A stretch of DNA of 64,000 bases, from assembly GCF_025813715.1 (NCBI RefSeq), contig NZ_CP107532.1:5138501-5202500 (forward strand), given 5' to 3'. The notes beneath the pieces are model-generated. The model was given only the letters and a program-made list of their open reading frames with translations, did not search any database and was not told where the DNA came from. Made by a program: the position numbers and the translations under genes. Positions 33,936-44,039 of this stretch are shown here, piece by piece (position 1 is the first letter of the stretch; each line of letters begins with the position of its first letter). This DNA is from Methylobacterium sp. FF17 (lineage in GTDB: Bacteria; Pseudomonadota; Alphaproteobacteria; Rhizobiales; Beijerinckiaceae).

Positions 33936-35666
33936 TTAGTCCTGCGGCTCGTCCTTGTCGTCGCTGGTGCGGGCCTTCTTGAAGGCCGCGCCCAGGATCT
34001 CGCCCAGCGAAGCGCCCGAATCGGTCGAACCGAACTGGGCCATCGCCTCCTTCTCCTCGGCCATTTCGAGGGCCTTGATGGAGAGCTGGACCCGGCGCGC
34101 CTTGCGGTCGAACTGGATCACGCGGGCATCGAACTTCTCGCCGGCGGCGAAGCGCTCGGGGCGCTGGTCGCCACGGTCGCGGGCGAGTTCGGCGCGACGG
34201 ATGAAGGTGGTGAGGTCGGTATCGACGATCTTCACGTCGACGCCGGAATCCTTCACGTCCACCACTTCACAGGTCACGATCTGACCCTTCTTGAGGTCAC
34301 CCGCTTCCGTGAAGGGGTCGCCGCCGAGCTGCTTCACGCCGAGCGAGATGCGCTCCTTCTCGACATCGACGTCGAGAACCTGGGCGCGCAGCATGTCGCC
34401 CTTCTTGAACTCCTCGATGACCTGCTCGCCGGGACGGTTCCAGTCGAGATCCGACAGGTGGACCATGCCGTCGACATCGCCGTCGAGGCCGATGAACAGG
34501 CCGAACTCGGTCTTGTTCTTGACCTCGCCCTCGACCTCGGAGCCCACCGGATGCTGCTGGGCGAAGGCCTCCCAGGGGTTCTGGAGGGTCTGCTTGAGGC
34601 CGAGCGAGATGCGGCGCTTGACCGGATCGACCTCGAGGATCTGCACTTCCACTTCCTGCGAGGTGGAGACGATCTTGCCCGGATGGACGTTCTTCTTCGT
34701 CCAGGACATCTCGGAGACGTGGATCAGGCCCTCGATCCCCGGCTCCAGCTCCACGAAGGCGCCGTAATCGGTGATGTTGGTGACACGGCCCTTGAGCTTG
34801 GCGTCGACGGGGTAGCGCTGGGCGATGCCCTCCCACGGATCGGCGAGCAGCTGCTTGATGCCGAGCGAGATGCGGTGGGTCTCGTGATTGATCTTGATGA
34901 TCTTGACCTTGACCGTCTGGCCGATGGTCACGACCTCGGACGGGTGGTTCACGCGGCGCCACGCCATGTCGGTGACGTGGAGCAGGCCGTCGATGCCGCC
35001 GAGATCGACGAAGGCGCCGTACTCGGTAATGTTCTTGACGACGCCGTCGATGACCTGGCCTTCCTCAAGGTTGGCCACCAGCTCGGAGCGCTGCTCGGCG
35101 CGGCTCTCCTCGAGGACGGTGCGGCGCGACACGACGATGTTGCCGCGGCGGCGATCCATCTTGAGGATCTGGAAGGGCTGGGGGGTGCCCAGCAGGGGCG
35201 TGACGTCGCGCACGGGGCGGATGTCCACCTGGGAGCGCGGCAGGAACGCCACGGCGCCGTCGAGGTCGACGGTGTAGCCGCCCTTGACCTGGTTGAAGAT
35301 CGCGCCGGTGACGCGCTCGTTGGCCTCGAAGGCCTTCTCGAGCTTGACCCAGCTCTCCTCGCGGCGCGCCTTGTCGCGCGAGATCACGGCTTCGCCGAGC
35401 GCATTCTCGATGCGGTCGACATAGACCTCGACCTCGTCGCCGACGGCGAGTTCGCCTTCGCGGCCGGGGCCGTTGAATTCCTTGAGAGCGACACGGCCTT
35501 CCGTCTTGGCGCCGATGTCGATGACGGCCACGTCCTTCTCGATCGCAACGACGCGACCCTTGACGACGGACCCTTCGGTGATCTCGTGCTGGAGGAAGGA
35601 CTCCTCGAGCAGGGCCGCGAAATCGTCGCGGCTCGGGCTACGCTGCAGGGCGTTACCAGCGGTCAT
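33936..35666 (-). CDS. rpsA: 30S ribosomal protein S1
   Basis: 576 residues with six S1 (OB-fold) repeats; the first two (KGRVVAIEKDVAVIDIGAKT) bind the ribosome and the later ones (KGRVTNITDYGAFVELEPGI; GLIHVSEMSWTKKN; GLLHVTDMAWRRVN) bind mRNA and initiate translation. The charged C-terminus (KKARTSDDKDEPQD) is typical of alphaproteobacteria. It has its own terminator, so it forms a separate unit from the sppA genes. Confidence 0.97.
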   Translation of the reverse strand: MTAGNALQRSPSRDDFAALLEESFLQHEITEGSVVKGRVVAIEKDVAVIDIGAKTEGRVALKEFNGPGREGELAVGDEVEVYVDRIENALGEAVISRDKARREESWVKLEKAFEANERVTGAIFNQVKGGYTVDLDGAVAFLPRSQVDIRPVRDVTPLLGTPQPFQILKMDRRRGNIVVSRRTVLEESRAEQRSELVANLEEGQVIDGVVKNITEYGAFVDLGGIDGLLHVTDMAWRRVNHPSEVVTIGQTVKVKIIKINHETHRISLGIKQLLADPWEGIAQRYPVDAKLKGRVTNITDYGAFVELEPGIEGLIHVSEMSWTKKNVHPGKIVSTSQEVEVQILEVDPVKRRISLGLKQTLQNPWEAFAQQHPVGSEVEGEVKNKTEFGLFIGLDGDVDGMVHLSDLDWNRPGEQVIEEFKKGDMLRAQVLDVDVEKERISLGVKQLGGDPFTEAGDLKKGQIVTCEVVDVKDSGVDVKIVDTDLTTFIRRAELARDRGDQRPERFAAGEKFDARVIQFDRKARRVQLSIKALEMAEEKEAMAQFGSTDSGASLGEILGAAFKKARTSDDKDEPQD

Positions 35667-36025
35667 TCTGTCTCCTGACAGGCCTCATCGGGAGGCCGGC
35701 ATCGGCGGCTCGTGTGACGGGGCGCCCTCGACGTCGCCGCCCGGGGTCGCTGACCCGACGGGCTCAACCTCCCGGACAGGAGGGCCGACGCGTTCTCAAA
35801 CGATGGTCGAGAGCGATCCTCCAACGGGCGCGAGACCCGGCGCAGGTGCCCGAGCCGTATCGAGTCCGAACGGAGAACCGGCGTGGCATAGCCGATCGCG
35901 GCGCGTCGGGCAACCGTCCGCGCGCTGCCGCGTCCGGTCTCTCCGGAACGATCGGCGCGGCAGGCCCGCAACGCGAAGGGGCCGCGCCAGCCGGCGCGGC
36001 CCCCCTGCATCGCCGGTGCTCGGGT
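35667..36025. other. Intergenic gap between rpsA and the phosphatase
   Basis: About 360 bases holding the rpsA promoter (not identified) and, at 35978-36003, a strong hairpin GGGGCCGCGCC-agcc-GGCGCGGCCCC just after the phosphatase stop, likely its terminator though without a T-run. No gene seen. Confidence 0.5.
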
Positions 36026-39000
36026 TCAGGCGATGGTGCCGTAGCCGAAGGTGCCGTCGTTGAGGACGGCGCGGTTCTCGACCAGACCGTACTGCAGATA
36101 GTGCTGCATCGGGTTGAGCCCCGCCTGCGCCACGTCGCCGTTGACCGCAAGGTATTCCGAGCTGTCGAAGTCGGCGGAGGGATCGCGGCCTTCCTTCCAG
36201 CCGTAGGTGTCGTAGTGGCCGAGCGGGTTGATGCCCGCCGCCGCGACGTCGCCGTAGGCGGCCAGATACCCCTTGGTGTCGAACACCGCGTTCGGATCGC
36301 GGCCTTCCTTCCAGCCATCGGTGTCGAAGTGCTGGCGGGCGAAGGCGAAGGTGTCGCTCGCGCCCGTGCTCTGCGCGACCTGCAGCACGTCGGCATTGGC
36401 GAGCAGGTAGAACTCGGCGTCGAACCCGGCCTTGATGTCGGCGGCCTTGCCGACCGCGTCGAAGATGGCGCGGCCTTCGGCCTGGCCGTACTGGAGGTAG
36501 TGCTCCAGCGGGTTCAGCCCGGCGTCCCGCACGTCCGTGTGGCGGGCGAGATAGAACTCGTTGTCGAAGCGCGCGCCCGGGTCGCGGCCCTCCTTGAAGC
36601 CGGACTGCTGGTACTGGGTGAGCGCCTCGGCCCCGGACTTCACCACGTCGGCGTTCACGCCGAGATAGCCCTTGGTGGAGAAGAAGGCGTTGGGGTCGCG
36701 GCCCTCGGCGGCACCGTAGGCGGCGTAGTGCGCATCCGCATCCTGGCCGGCGGCGAGCACATCCCGGTTGGTCAGGAGGTAGTACAGGTCGTCGACCAGG
36801 GGGTTGCCGTCCGCCGTGTCGATCATGCGATCGCTGAACTGGAACTGCTCGATGCCGATCAGGGTATCGGTACCGTCGGCCCCGGAGATGGTGACGAATC
36901 CGTTCGCATCCCGGCCGAGCGCGACGGAGCCGACGGTCCCGGTGAAGATCACCCGGTCCACCCCGTCTCCGCCGACGATCCGGTCGTTGCCCGCACCGCC
37001 GATGAAGCTGTCCGTGCCGCCCGCCCCGTTGAGGGTGTCGTTGCCGGCGCCTCCCACGAGGAAGTCCGCGGCGCTGCCGCCCGTCACGGTGTCGTTGCCC
37101 TGGCCGGCATTGACGTAGTGGCTCTGATCCACACGGCCGCTGAGCGGTACGAGGGTGTCGTTGCCCGAGGTGCCGAGCGCCACGACCCGGAAGCCGTCTC
37201 CGCGCTGCGTTCCCGCGACGAGGTCGCGCACGTCGAAGGTGAGGCCATCGGTCGTCGCCACGAAGGCGAGGCCCTCGTCGTCGATGCGGGTGACGGCGCC
37301 GGTGAGCGTGTCCCCCGCGCCTTCGGCCTGAAGCCGCACGGCGAGGCCGCCATCCTGGTTCGCGCCGGTCAGCCCGTCATTGGCCGTGCCGTTGCCGACC
37401 TCGGCCGAGGTGAAGGTGAGGCGCACTTGGCCCGCCGCCGCCGCCGAGACCTCGACGCGGTCGCTGCCCTCGCCGAGGTCGATCCGGTCGGTACCGTCGG
37501 TGCTGACGTTGAACAGGGCGGTGTCGTTGCCCGCGCCGCCCGAGAGGGCATCGTCGCCGAGGCCGCCATGCATGACGTCGTTGCCGAGGCCGCCGACCAG
37601 GGTGTCGTTGCCGCCGCGACCGTCGATGACGTCGTTGCCGGCGAGCCCGTCCAGGGTCTCGCCCACCTCCGAGCCGATCAGGTTGTCGTTGCCGGTGGTC
37701 ACCGGCGTCGCGCCGAGGCGGGCCTGGGCCAGCAGGTAATCGCCGAGTTCGGCCTCATCGGTGAAGGCGCGGCCGCTGCCGAGGGCCTGGCCCCGGGCGT
37801 CGGTGAAGGCGTCGGTCTGGTCGGCCAGCTGCGTCAGCTGGGCCGAACCCGCGCCGGCGGCGAAGAGCGGGATGACCTGGTTCGAGTGATTGGTCGAGAA
37901 GAACAGGCCCTCCGGCACACCGTCGCCGTTCCGGTCGGGCTGGACCGCCTGGTAGGGGATCGTGGCGCCCTCGGGGCCGAAGAACAGGTGGTCGTGGTCG
38001 GCCGTGACGATGAGCAGCGTGTCCTCGAAGGTCGCCTTGCTGGTGGGCGCGTTGATGTAGTCGACGACCGACTTCACGGCGTTGTTGAAGTCGATGTATT
38101 CCTCGATCATCCGGCCGCGATTGTTCGCGTGCATCGCCCGGTCGACGGCGCCGCCCTCGATCATCAGGTAGAGGCCGTCAGGATCGGCGTTGAGCTTGTT
38201 GAGCGCGGCCAGCGACAGTTCGGAGAGCGTCGCGGAGGATTCGAGCCGCGGCACGCTGAACGGGATCTCGGTGGTGTTGGCGGCGGCCGCGCCCGAGCGG
38301 TTGAAGTTGTTGCTGGTGAAGGCCTTCGAGATCATCGCGAGGCGCTCGGAGGTCGGGGCGCCGGTGGCCGCCGCCTGGATCGCGGCGCGGTCCTGAAGCA
38401 GGTTCCAGGTCGCGCCGTCCTGCGACTGGTAGCTGTCGGCCTTGAGGCCGTTCCAGAGGTCGGCGCCGATCCAGGTGTAGTCGGCAGTGGTCCGGAGGCG
38501 GCCGTTGTCGTCATAATCCGGATTGCCGGTGCCGGCGATCACGTCGAGGGTGCCGGCCCCGAACATCTCCTGGGCGATCTGGTTGGCGTTGGAGCGCGCG
38601 ATGTTGTGCGCGCCGCCCGTCGCCGAGGGGGTCGCGTCGCTGAACTGCACCGTGGTGACGACGCCGGTGGCCTTGCCCTGCTGCTTGGCGAGCTCGGCGA
38701 TCGAGAACAGTTCCGCGCCGTTGCCGTCCACGTCGATGGCGTTGTTGTAGGTCTTGTCGCCCGTGGCGATGGACGAGGCGGTGTTGCCCGAATCCGGATA
38801 GGTGCTGCGGTTCCACTCGTAGCCCGCGAAGGCGCGGGGCTGGCCGTTCGGATCGAGGCCCGAGACGGGGGTGAAGTCGTAGTTCTTGGCCGGGTCGTAG
38901 ACCACGGCCGGGTTCTGGGCGAGCCCGGTTTCGCCGGGCACGGGGGTCGTGCGGTTGTCGAGGGGATAGACCGACTGCGCCGTGGCGGTGAAGCTCGCCC

Positions 39001-39151
39001 CGTCGGCGATCAGCACCTTGCCGGCGGCGCCCGCGCGCGCATCGCCGTCCGCGAGGCCCTTCAGGTAGAGCCGGGTGGCTTCCAGGGTGTTGTACCCCGC
39101 GCCATCGGCGATCATCACGATGACGTTCTTGACGGAGCCCGCATTGGCCAT
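36026..39151 (-). CDS. Secreted alkaline phosphatase with RTX repeats and a repeated C-terminal module
   Basis: 1041 residues from the ATG at 39149-39151. Residues ~1-500 are an alkaline-phosphatase fold: NVIVMIADGAGYNTLE (metal Asp), the nucleophile Ser121 in YPDSGNTASSIATGDKTY, and the metal ligands ADHDHLFFG and STNHSNQVIPLFAAG. Two RTX blocks follow (GNDVIDGRGGNDTLVGG; GNDTLNGAGGTDSFIGG), which bind calcium and usually mark type I secretion. The last ~270 residues are six repeats of about 38-47 residues ending E-G-R-D-P (HYDTYGWKEGRDPSADF). No N-terminal signal peptide, in line with type I export. Confidence 0.93.
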   Translation of the reverse strand: MANAGSVKNVIVMIADGAGYNTLEATRLYLKGLADGDARAGAAGKVLIADGASFTATAQSVYPLDNRTTPVPGETGLAQNPAVVYDPAKNYDFTPVSGLDPNGQPRAFAGYEWNRSTYPDSGNTASSIATGDKTYNNAIDVDGNGAELFSIAELAKQQGKATGVVTTVQFSDATPSATGGAHNIARSNANQIAQEMFGAGTLDVIAGTGNPDYDDNGRLRTTADYTWIGADLWNGLKADSYQSQDGATWNLLQDRAAIQAAATGAPTSERLAMISKAFTSNNFNRSGAAAANTTEIPFSVPRLESSATLSELSLAALNKLNADPDGLYLMIEGGAVDRAMHANNRGRMIEEYIDFNNAVKSVVDYINAPTSKATFEDTLLIVTADHDHLFFGPEGATIPYQAVQPDRNGDGVPEGLFFSTNHSNQVIPLFAAGAGSAQLTQLADQTDAFTDARGQALGSGRAFTDEAELGDYLLAQARLGATPVTTGNDNLIGSEVGETLDGLAGNDVIDGRGGNDTLVGGLGNDVMHGGLGDDALSGGAGNDTALFNVSTDGTDRIDLGEGSDRVEVSAAAAGQVRLTFTSAEVGNGTANDGLTGANQDGGLAVRLQAEGAGDTLTGAVTRIDDEGLAFVATTDGLTFDVRDLVAGTQRGDGFRVVALGTSGNDTLVPLSGRVDQSHYVNAGQGNDTVTGGSAADFLVGGAGNDTLNGAGGTDSFIGGAGNDRIVGGDGVDRVIFTGTVGSVALGRDANGFVTISGADGTDTLIGIEQFQFSDRMIDTADGNPLVDDLYYLLTNRDVLAAGQDADAHYAAYGAAEGRDPNAFFSTKGYLGVNADVVKSGAEALTQYQQSGFKEGRDPGARFDNEFYLARHTDVRDAGLNPLEHYLQYGQAEGRAIFDAVGKAADIKAGFDAEFYLLANADVLQVAQSTGASDTFAFARQHFDTDGWKEGRDPNAVFDTKGYLAAYGDVAAAGINPLGHYDTYGWKEGRDPSADFDSSEYLAVNGDVAQAGLNPMQHYLQYGLVENRAVLNDGTFGYGTIA

Positions 39152-39354
39152 GTCGACGCTTCCCTCTCCCACAGCGCGGATGCCGGTCGGGTTCGCCGCC
39201 GGATGCCGAGTTCCGTGGAGTTATTCGCAAGCGTGCGACGGCCGGATGACTGCGGAGACAAAGAGAAACATTTTGAACGCGGGAAGCGAACACGGTTTCG
39301 TGTGCACGGCCCCGATCCGCGATCCGGCGGGGATCGGGTGGCCTGAACGCGAAA

Positions 39355-39373
39355 GCCCCGCTGCCTGCGGGGC
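39355..39373 (-). terminator. Putative terminator of trcR
   Basis: GCCCCGC-tgcct-GCGGGGC; leftwards it is followed by TTT. It is 40 bases after the trcR stop. Confidence 0.6.
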
Positions 39374-39412
39374 CGCGGGGCTCGATGGCGAGGTCGTCCG
39401 TGCCGAGGACCG

Positions 39413-40123
39413 TCAGTCCTCGTCGTGGTCCTTGGTGCTGCGCATGCCCTTGAGCTTGGCGAACACCGAATCGGCGTTGAGCCGCTCGTCGCGGGCGCTG
39501 CGGTGGTGCTCGTCGGCCTCCGTGTAGTCCGTGGCCGTCGAGACCTCGGTGGGCAGGAGCGTCGCGCCGCCATCCACCGGCATGTTGGCCGGGCGGTCCT
39601 TGGCCGAGCGCTGGACCTCGAAGTCGAGGTCGATCTGCGTGCACAGGCCGAGCGTCACCGGATCCATCGGCTGGAGCGAGCCCGAGTTCCAGTGGGTGCG
39701 CTCGCGGATCTGCTGGATCGTCGACTTGGTGGTGCCGACCAGCCGGATGATCTGCGCGTCCTTCAGCTCGGGATGGTTGCGCAGCAGCCAGAGAATGGCG
39801 TTCGGTCGGTCCTGGCGGCGCGAGAGGGGGGTGTAGCGCGGACCCTTGGTGGTGCGCTTGACCTCGGGCAGCTTCACCTTGGAAACCGCGACCTTGAGCT
39901 TGTAGGCCGGGCTCTTCTGCGCCTTCTCGATCTCGTCACGGGTGAGCTGGCCCGTGGTGATCGGGTCGAGCCCCTTGATACCGGCGGCGACCTCGCCGTC
40001 GGCGATGCCCTTCACTTCGAGGGGGTGCAGCTTGCAGAAATCGGCGATCTGCTCGAAGGCCAGCGAGGTGTTCTCCACCAGCCACACGGCGGTGGCTTTC
40101 GGCATCAGCGGGCCTTGCGACAT
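39413..40123 (-). CDS. trcR: DUF1013 cell-cycle transcriptional regulator TrcR
   Basis: 236 residues from MSQGPLMPKATAVWLVENTS. An N-terminal helix-turn-helix-like segment (SLAFEQIADFCKLHPLEVKG), a central conserved part (YTPLSRRQDRPNAILWLLRN; IIRLVGTTKSTIQQIRER) that looks like a second DNA-binding helix pair, and a variable acidic tail. DUF1013 proteins occur only in alphaproteobacteria; the Caulobacter member is named TrcR. A start 15 bases later is possible. Confidence 0.88.
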   Translation of the reverse strand: MSQGPLMPKATAVWLVENTSLAFEQIADFCKLHPLEVKGIADGEVAAGIKGLDPITTGQLTRDEIEKAQKSPAYKLKVAVSKVKLPEVKRTTKGPRYTPLSRRQDRPNAILWLLRNHPELKDAQIIRLVGTTKSTIQQIRERTHWNSGSLQPMDPVTLGLCTQIDLDFEVQRSAKDRPANMPVDGGATLLPTEVSTATDYTEADEHHRSARDERLNADSVFAKLKGMRSTKDHDED

Positions 40124-40310
40124 CGGGTAACTCCAACAGGTACGTGCGGGACGGGTCCGGGGCGCCGCCGACAGGGCGTCGCTCGCTCCGGCCTGAAGAG
40201 GGGCCGGCAGCATCCCGTCTCAACGCTGCAATAGGGAAGCGCCGTCTATACAGGTTCCGATGGGGTCTGCGCAATTGCGATCCGCCCGCGTCGGCGCGGG
40301 ATCGCGTCGC

Positions 40311-40334
40311 CGGCCCGGGAGAGACCCCGGGCCG
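40311..40334 (-). terminator. Hairpin after prs
   Basis: CGGCCCGGG-agagac-CCCGGGCCG, 5 bases after the prs stop, without a clear T-run; probably slows or ends transcription. Confidence 0.5.
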
Positions 40335-40338
40335 CGCC

Positions 40339-41283
40339 TCAGGCGAAGAGGCTGGAGACGCTCGATTCCGTCGCGGTCCGGCCAATCGCCTCGCCGAGCA
40401 GCGGCGCGATGGTGGCGACCCGGATGTTGCGGGCGAGCTTGACGGCCTGGGTCGGCTGGATGGAATCGGTGATGACCAGTTCCTTCATCCGGGAGGCGGC
40501 GATGCGCGAGACCGCCCCGCCGGAGAGCACCCCGTGCGTGATGTAGGCCGAGACGTCCTTGGCGCCGGCGTTGAGCAGGGCTTCGGCCGCGTTCACCAGG
40601 GTGCCGCCGGAATCCACGATGTCGTCGACGAGGATGCAGGAGCGGCCCTCGACTTCGCCGATGATGTTCATCACCTCCGACTCGCCGGGGCGCTCGCGGC
40701 GCTTGTCCACGATGGCGAGCGTGGCGTCGATGCGCTTGGCGATGGCGCGGGCGCGCACCACGCCGCCGACGTCCGGGGAGACCACCATCCAGTCCTTGGG
40801 GTCGAGCCGTTCCTTGATGTCGCGCACCATCACGGGGGCGGCGAAGAGGTTGTCGGTCGGGATGTCGAAGAAGCCCTGGATCTGCCCGGCATGCAGGTCG
40901 AGGGTCATGACGCGGTCGGCGCCCGCCTCGGTGATGAGGTTGGCCACCAGCTTGGCCGAGATCGGCGTGCGGCCGGAAGTGCGCCGGTCCTGGCGAGCAT
41001 AGCCGAAATACGGGATCACGGCGGTGATGCGCCGCGCCGAGGAGCGCCGCGCCGCGTCGATCATGATGAGCAGTTCCATCAGGTGATCGTTGGCCGGGAA
41101 GGAGGTCGACTGGACGATGAAGACGTCCTCGCCGCGCACGTTCTCCTGCAACTCGACGAAAATTTCCATGTCGGCGAAGCGCCGGACCATGCATTTGGCC
41201 AGCGGCAATTCGAGGTAGGCCGCGATGGCTTCGGCCAGGGGGCGGCTGGCGTTGCCGGCGATGATCTTGATCGAGGACTTCAT
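40339..41283 (-). CDS. prs: Ribose-phosphate pyrophosphokinase
   Basis: 314 residues, full length. It makes PRPP for nucleotide, His and Trp synthesis. Visible: [18 protein letters not shown], the flexible catalytic loop [31 protein letters not shown], and the PRPP loop [15 protein letters not shown] hexameric cytosolic enzyme; the ATP-binding and phosphate sites are all present. Confidence 0.97.
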   Translation of the reverse strand: MKSSIKIIAGNASRPLAEAIAAYLELPLAKCMVRRFADMEIFVELQENVRGEDVFIVQSTSFPANDHLMELLIMIDAARRSSARRITAVIPYFGYARQDRRTSGRTPISAKLVANLITEAGADRVMTLDLHAGQIQGFFDIPTDNLFAAPVMVRDIKERLDPKDWMVVSPDVGGVVRARAIAKRIDATLAIVDKRRERPGESEVMNIIGEVEGRSCILVDDIVDSGGTLVNAAEALLNAGAKDVSAYITHGVLSGGAVSRIAASRMKELVITDSIQPTQAVKLARNIRVATIAPLLGEAIGRTATESSVSSLFA

Positions 41284-41418
41284 GCCGAGGTTTTCATCTC
41301 GCGATCCTTGAGGTCCGTCCCGTCAACGGTCAACAGGCCTGCCCGCTGCGGGGGTCCATTACAGCCGCGTGACGGTCCCCACAATGCCTTCACCTAAGTT
41401 ATAGTTATCCTGCACCGA

Positions 41419-41646
41419 TCAGGGCTCGAGCAGGCGGTGCAGATGCACGATGAAGTAGCGCGTCTGCGCGCTGTCGACCGTGGATTGTGCCTTGGACTTC
41501 CACGCCGTCTGCGCCGAGGCGTAGTCCGGGAAGATTCCGACGATGTCGAGACCCTTCACATCGCGAAAGTTCACGCCGTCGAGGCTCTCCAATTCGCCGC
41601 CGAAGACGAGGTGGAGCTTCTGGCCGCTGTCGATCGCCGTGGTCAT
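41419..41646 (-). CDS. DUF4170 protein
   Basis: 75 residues from the ATG at 41644-41646. The text LHLVFGGELESLDGVNFRD, FPDYASAQTAWKSKAQSTVD and YFIVHLHRLLEP is the whole of the DUF4170 family, a small alphaproteobacterial protein with a ferredoxin-like prediction and no known role. Placed between prs and xseA as in other members of the order. Confidence 0.85.
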   Translation of the reverse strand: MTTAIDSGQKLHLVFGGELESLDGVNFRDVKGLDIVGIFPDYASAQTAWKSKAQSTVDSAQTRYFIVHLHRLLEP

Positions 41647-41814
41647 GCCGCATCTTCTCCGCGTCGTCGCGGCCCTGGCCTCGCAAGGGGTGGGCCGTCT
41701 CCCCGGTGCGGTCGCAAACGGAGCCGGATTCGTCAACCCGGCCGGCGTGCCGGGAGACACCTGAGCAGAGCCTCACCCATGCATCGGACGCGGACGTGGC
41801 GCAGGCGCCACCGC

Positions 41815-43590
41815 TCACAGGTCGAACAGGGTCCCCTGGCGGGCCGCAGGCCCCGGAAGTGCGGCCTCCCCCGGCGCGGCGGGGGCGACGGCGGGCTTGC
41901 GCGTGGAAGCCTTCCGTTCGGGAGTCTTGCGTGAGGATTCCTGGCCAGAGGTTTCCTTACCGGGAGAACCTTTGCTCACGGAATCCTTGCGACCACCCGT
42001 CCGCCTGGGCGGCGCTGCGTCGCGGTTCGCGGCCGGAGGATCCGCCTCCGGACCGGGCGGGGCCGCGCCCTCCCCCATCCGCACCGCGACGGTGCCGTCG
42101 GCGAATTCGAGGGTCATGACGGGGCGGGCCTGGGCGGCGGCGCGGACCGGCGCCCCGTCGCCGTCGCGCACCAGGGCGTAGCCGCGCGCCAGCACGGCCC
42201 GGTAGCTCAGCGAACCGAGCAGGCCGGCGAGGCCGGCGAGGCGGTCGGCACGGCGCTCGGTGAGGCGCGCCCCGGCCTGGACGAGGCGGGCCTGGAGGGC
42301 GCCGAGACGGTCGGATCTGCGGGCCTGCTCGGTGCGGGCGCGGACGAGGGTGGCATCCCGGGCGATGACGAGGCGGCGCCCGAGATAGGACAGCCCCTCC
42401 CCCTTCCGGGCCGTGTCGTGTCGCAGGGCCGCGCCGGACCGGTCGCCGATGCGCGCGAGGCGGCCGCGCGCCTGGGCGAGCGCCAGGGTCGGCGGGTGCC
42501 GGGCGAACCGCTCCACGAGGTGCGATACCCGCAGGCGGTGGACCCGGGCATTGCCCGCGAGCGCCGGGCCGAGCCGGGCCTCGGCGAGGTCCAGGCGCTG
42601 GCGCTTGGCCGCCAGGAAGGCGTCGGTGTCGGGCATGGCCCGCACCAGGGCACGCAGGTCGCTGCGCTCCCGGTCGAGGCGCCGGCCGATCGCCTCGCGC
42701 TGGCGGCGCGCGAGGTCCACCACCTCGGCGACGAGGTCGGCGCGGACCGGCACCGCCATCTCGGCGGCTCCGGTCGGCGTCGGGGCGCGGCGGTCGGAGA
42801 CGAAGTCGATCAGGGTGGTGTCGGTCTCGTGGCCCACTGCCGAGATCAGGGGAATCGCGGAGTCCGAGGCGGCGCGCACCACGCACTCCTCGTTGAAGGC
42901 CCAGAGGTCCTCGATCGAGCCGCCGCCGCGCGCCACGATGAGGACGTCCGGACGCGGGATCGGCCCGCCGGGCGCGAGCGCGTTGAAGCCCCGGATCGCG
43001 GCGGCGATCTCCTCGGCCGCGCCCTCCCCCTGCACCCGCACGGGCCAGACCAGGACGGGGCGGGGAAAGCGATCCTCCAGCCGGTGCAGGATGTCGCGGA
43101 TGACGGCTCCGGTGGGCGAGGTCACCACCCCGACCACGCGCGGGAGATAGGGGATCGCCCGCTTGCGCTCGGCCGCGAACAGGCCCTCGGCGGCGAGCAC
43201 GCGCTTGCGCTCCTCCAGGAGCGCCATCCAGGCGCCGATGCCGGCGGGCTCCAGGGTCTCGATGACGATCTGGTAGGAGGACTTGCCCGGAAAGGTCGTG
43301 ATCCGCCCCGTGGCGACGACCTCCAACCCCTCCTGCGGCCGCTGCCGGAGGCGGTTGAAGGTGCCCTTCCAGACCACCGCGTCGATGCGGGCGTTGCCGT
43401 CCTTCAGCGAGAAATAGGCGTGGCCCGAGCCATGCTGGCCCCGGAACCCCGAGATCTCCCCGCGCAGGCGGACATGCCCGAAGGCGTCCTCCAGGGTGCG
43501 CTTCAACGCGGAGGCGAGGTCGCCGACGGACCATTCCGGCACGTTGGAGACGGGGTTCGCGGCTTTGGCGGGTGGGGGAGGAACGGCCAT
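41815..43590 (-). CDS. xseA: Exodeoxyribonuclease VII large subunit
   Basis: 591 residues. OB-fold at the N-terminus ([37 protein letters not shown]), the catalytic domain with [20 protein letters not shown] and [40 protein letters not shown] and PTPTGAAE, then a long coiled coil, and an extra Lys/Pro-rich tail of about 80 residues that is longer than in E. coli. It degrades single-stranded DNA together with XseB (not in this window). Confidence 0.95.
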   Translation of the reverse strand: MAVPPPPAKAANPVSNVPEWSVGDLASALKRTLEDAFGHVRLRGEISGFRGQHGSGHAYFSLKDGNARIDAVVWKGTFNRLRQRPQEGLEVVATGRITTFPGKSSYQIVIETLEPAGIGAWMALLEERKRVLAAEGLFAAERKRAIPYLPRVVGVVTSPTGAVIRDILHRLEDRFPRPVLVWPVRVQGEGAAEEIAAAIRGFNALAPGGPIPRPDVLIVARGGGSIEDLWAFNEECVVRAASDSAIPLISAVGHETDTTLIDFVSDRRAPTPTGAAEMAVPVRADLVAEVVDLARRQREAIGRRLDRERSDLRALVRAMPDTDAFLAAKRQRLDLAEARLGPALAGNARVHRLRVSHLVERFARHPPTLALAQARGRLARIGDRSGAALRHDTARKGEGLSYLGRRLVIARDATLVRARTEQARRSDRLGALQARLVQAGARLTERRADRLAGLAGLLGSLSYRAVLARGYALVRDGDGAPVRAAAQARPVMTLEFADGTVAVRMGEGAAPPGPEADPPAANRDAAPPRRTGGRKDSVSKGSPGKETSGQESSRKTPERKASTRKPAVAPAAPGEAALPGPAARQGTLFDL

Positions 43591-43648
43591 GGCGGCGGAC
43601 GCTAGGGTGCCGTCACGCCGAGGTAAAGTGGAGGCTGTACGCCCGAGC

Positions 43649-43861
43649 TCACATGAGGATCGACAGGATCACCAGCACGGAGACGATCGGAACGGCGCTC
43701 ACCGCGAGGGCCATCCGCCAGACGGGCAGGCCGTCGATGGGCCGGTTGTCGTTGGCGGGGCGAACGGGCTGTCGGCCACGCGCGACATAATGCGACAGGA
43801 GCACCCGCCGCCCCTGGGGCGGGGCCATCGTCGGCGGAACGGATTTGCGACAGCCTGGCAT
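43649..43861 (-). CDS. Small membrane protein
   Basis: 70 residues from the ATG at 43859-43861. A polar N-terminus with [19 protein letters not shown], then one membrane helix at the C-terminus ([20 protein letters not shown]). The R-P-A-N-D-N-R-P motif recurs in small Hyphomicrobiales membrane proteins of unknown role. Divergent from purD. Confidence 0.7.
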   Translation of the reverse strand: MPGCRKSVPPTMAPPQGRRVLLSHYVARGRQPVRPANDNRPIDGLPVWRMALAVSAVPIVSVLVILSILM

Positions 43862-44039
43862 GATCAGTTTCAACGTGGAGGGAACCGGTTCGTTCCAGGC
43901 TGAAATGCGAGAACGTCGTATCCCGGCCGCGGGTTCGGGAGGCCGGCCACGGCCGCAGCGCCGCGCTTTGCGTGCACAGGCGCGCGGCCGGCGCCAGAAC
44001 GGCCTTTTCAAACCGCGCCTTTTGGGGGACATCACCCCC

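Noticed and set aside
39181..39300. PhoB box before the phosphatase
   Set aside because: One half-site resembling CAGTCAT is present but the partner half is poor.
35714..39346. A very long open frame antisense to the phosphatase and other long antisense frames over rpsA, valS, prs and liv genes
   Set aside because: They mirror genes with clear domain matches; the antisense text has no recognisable domains and is the usual by-product of high G/C third positions.
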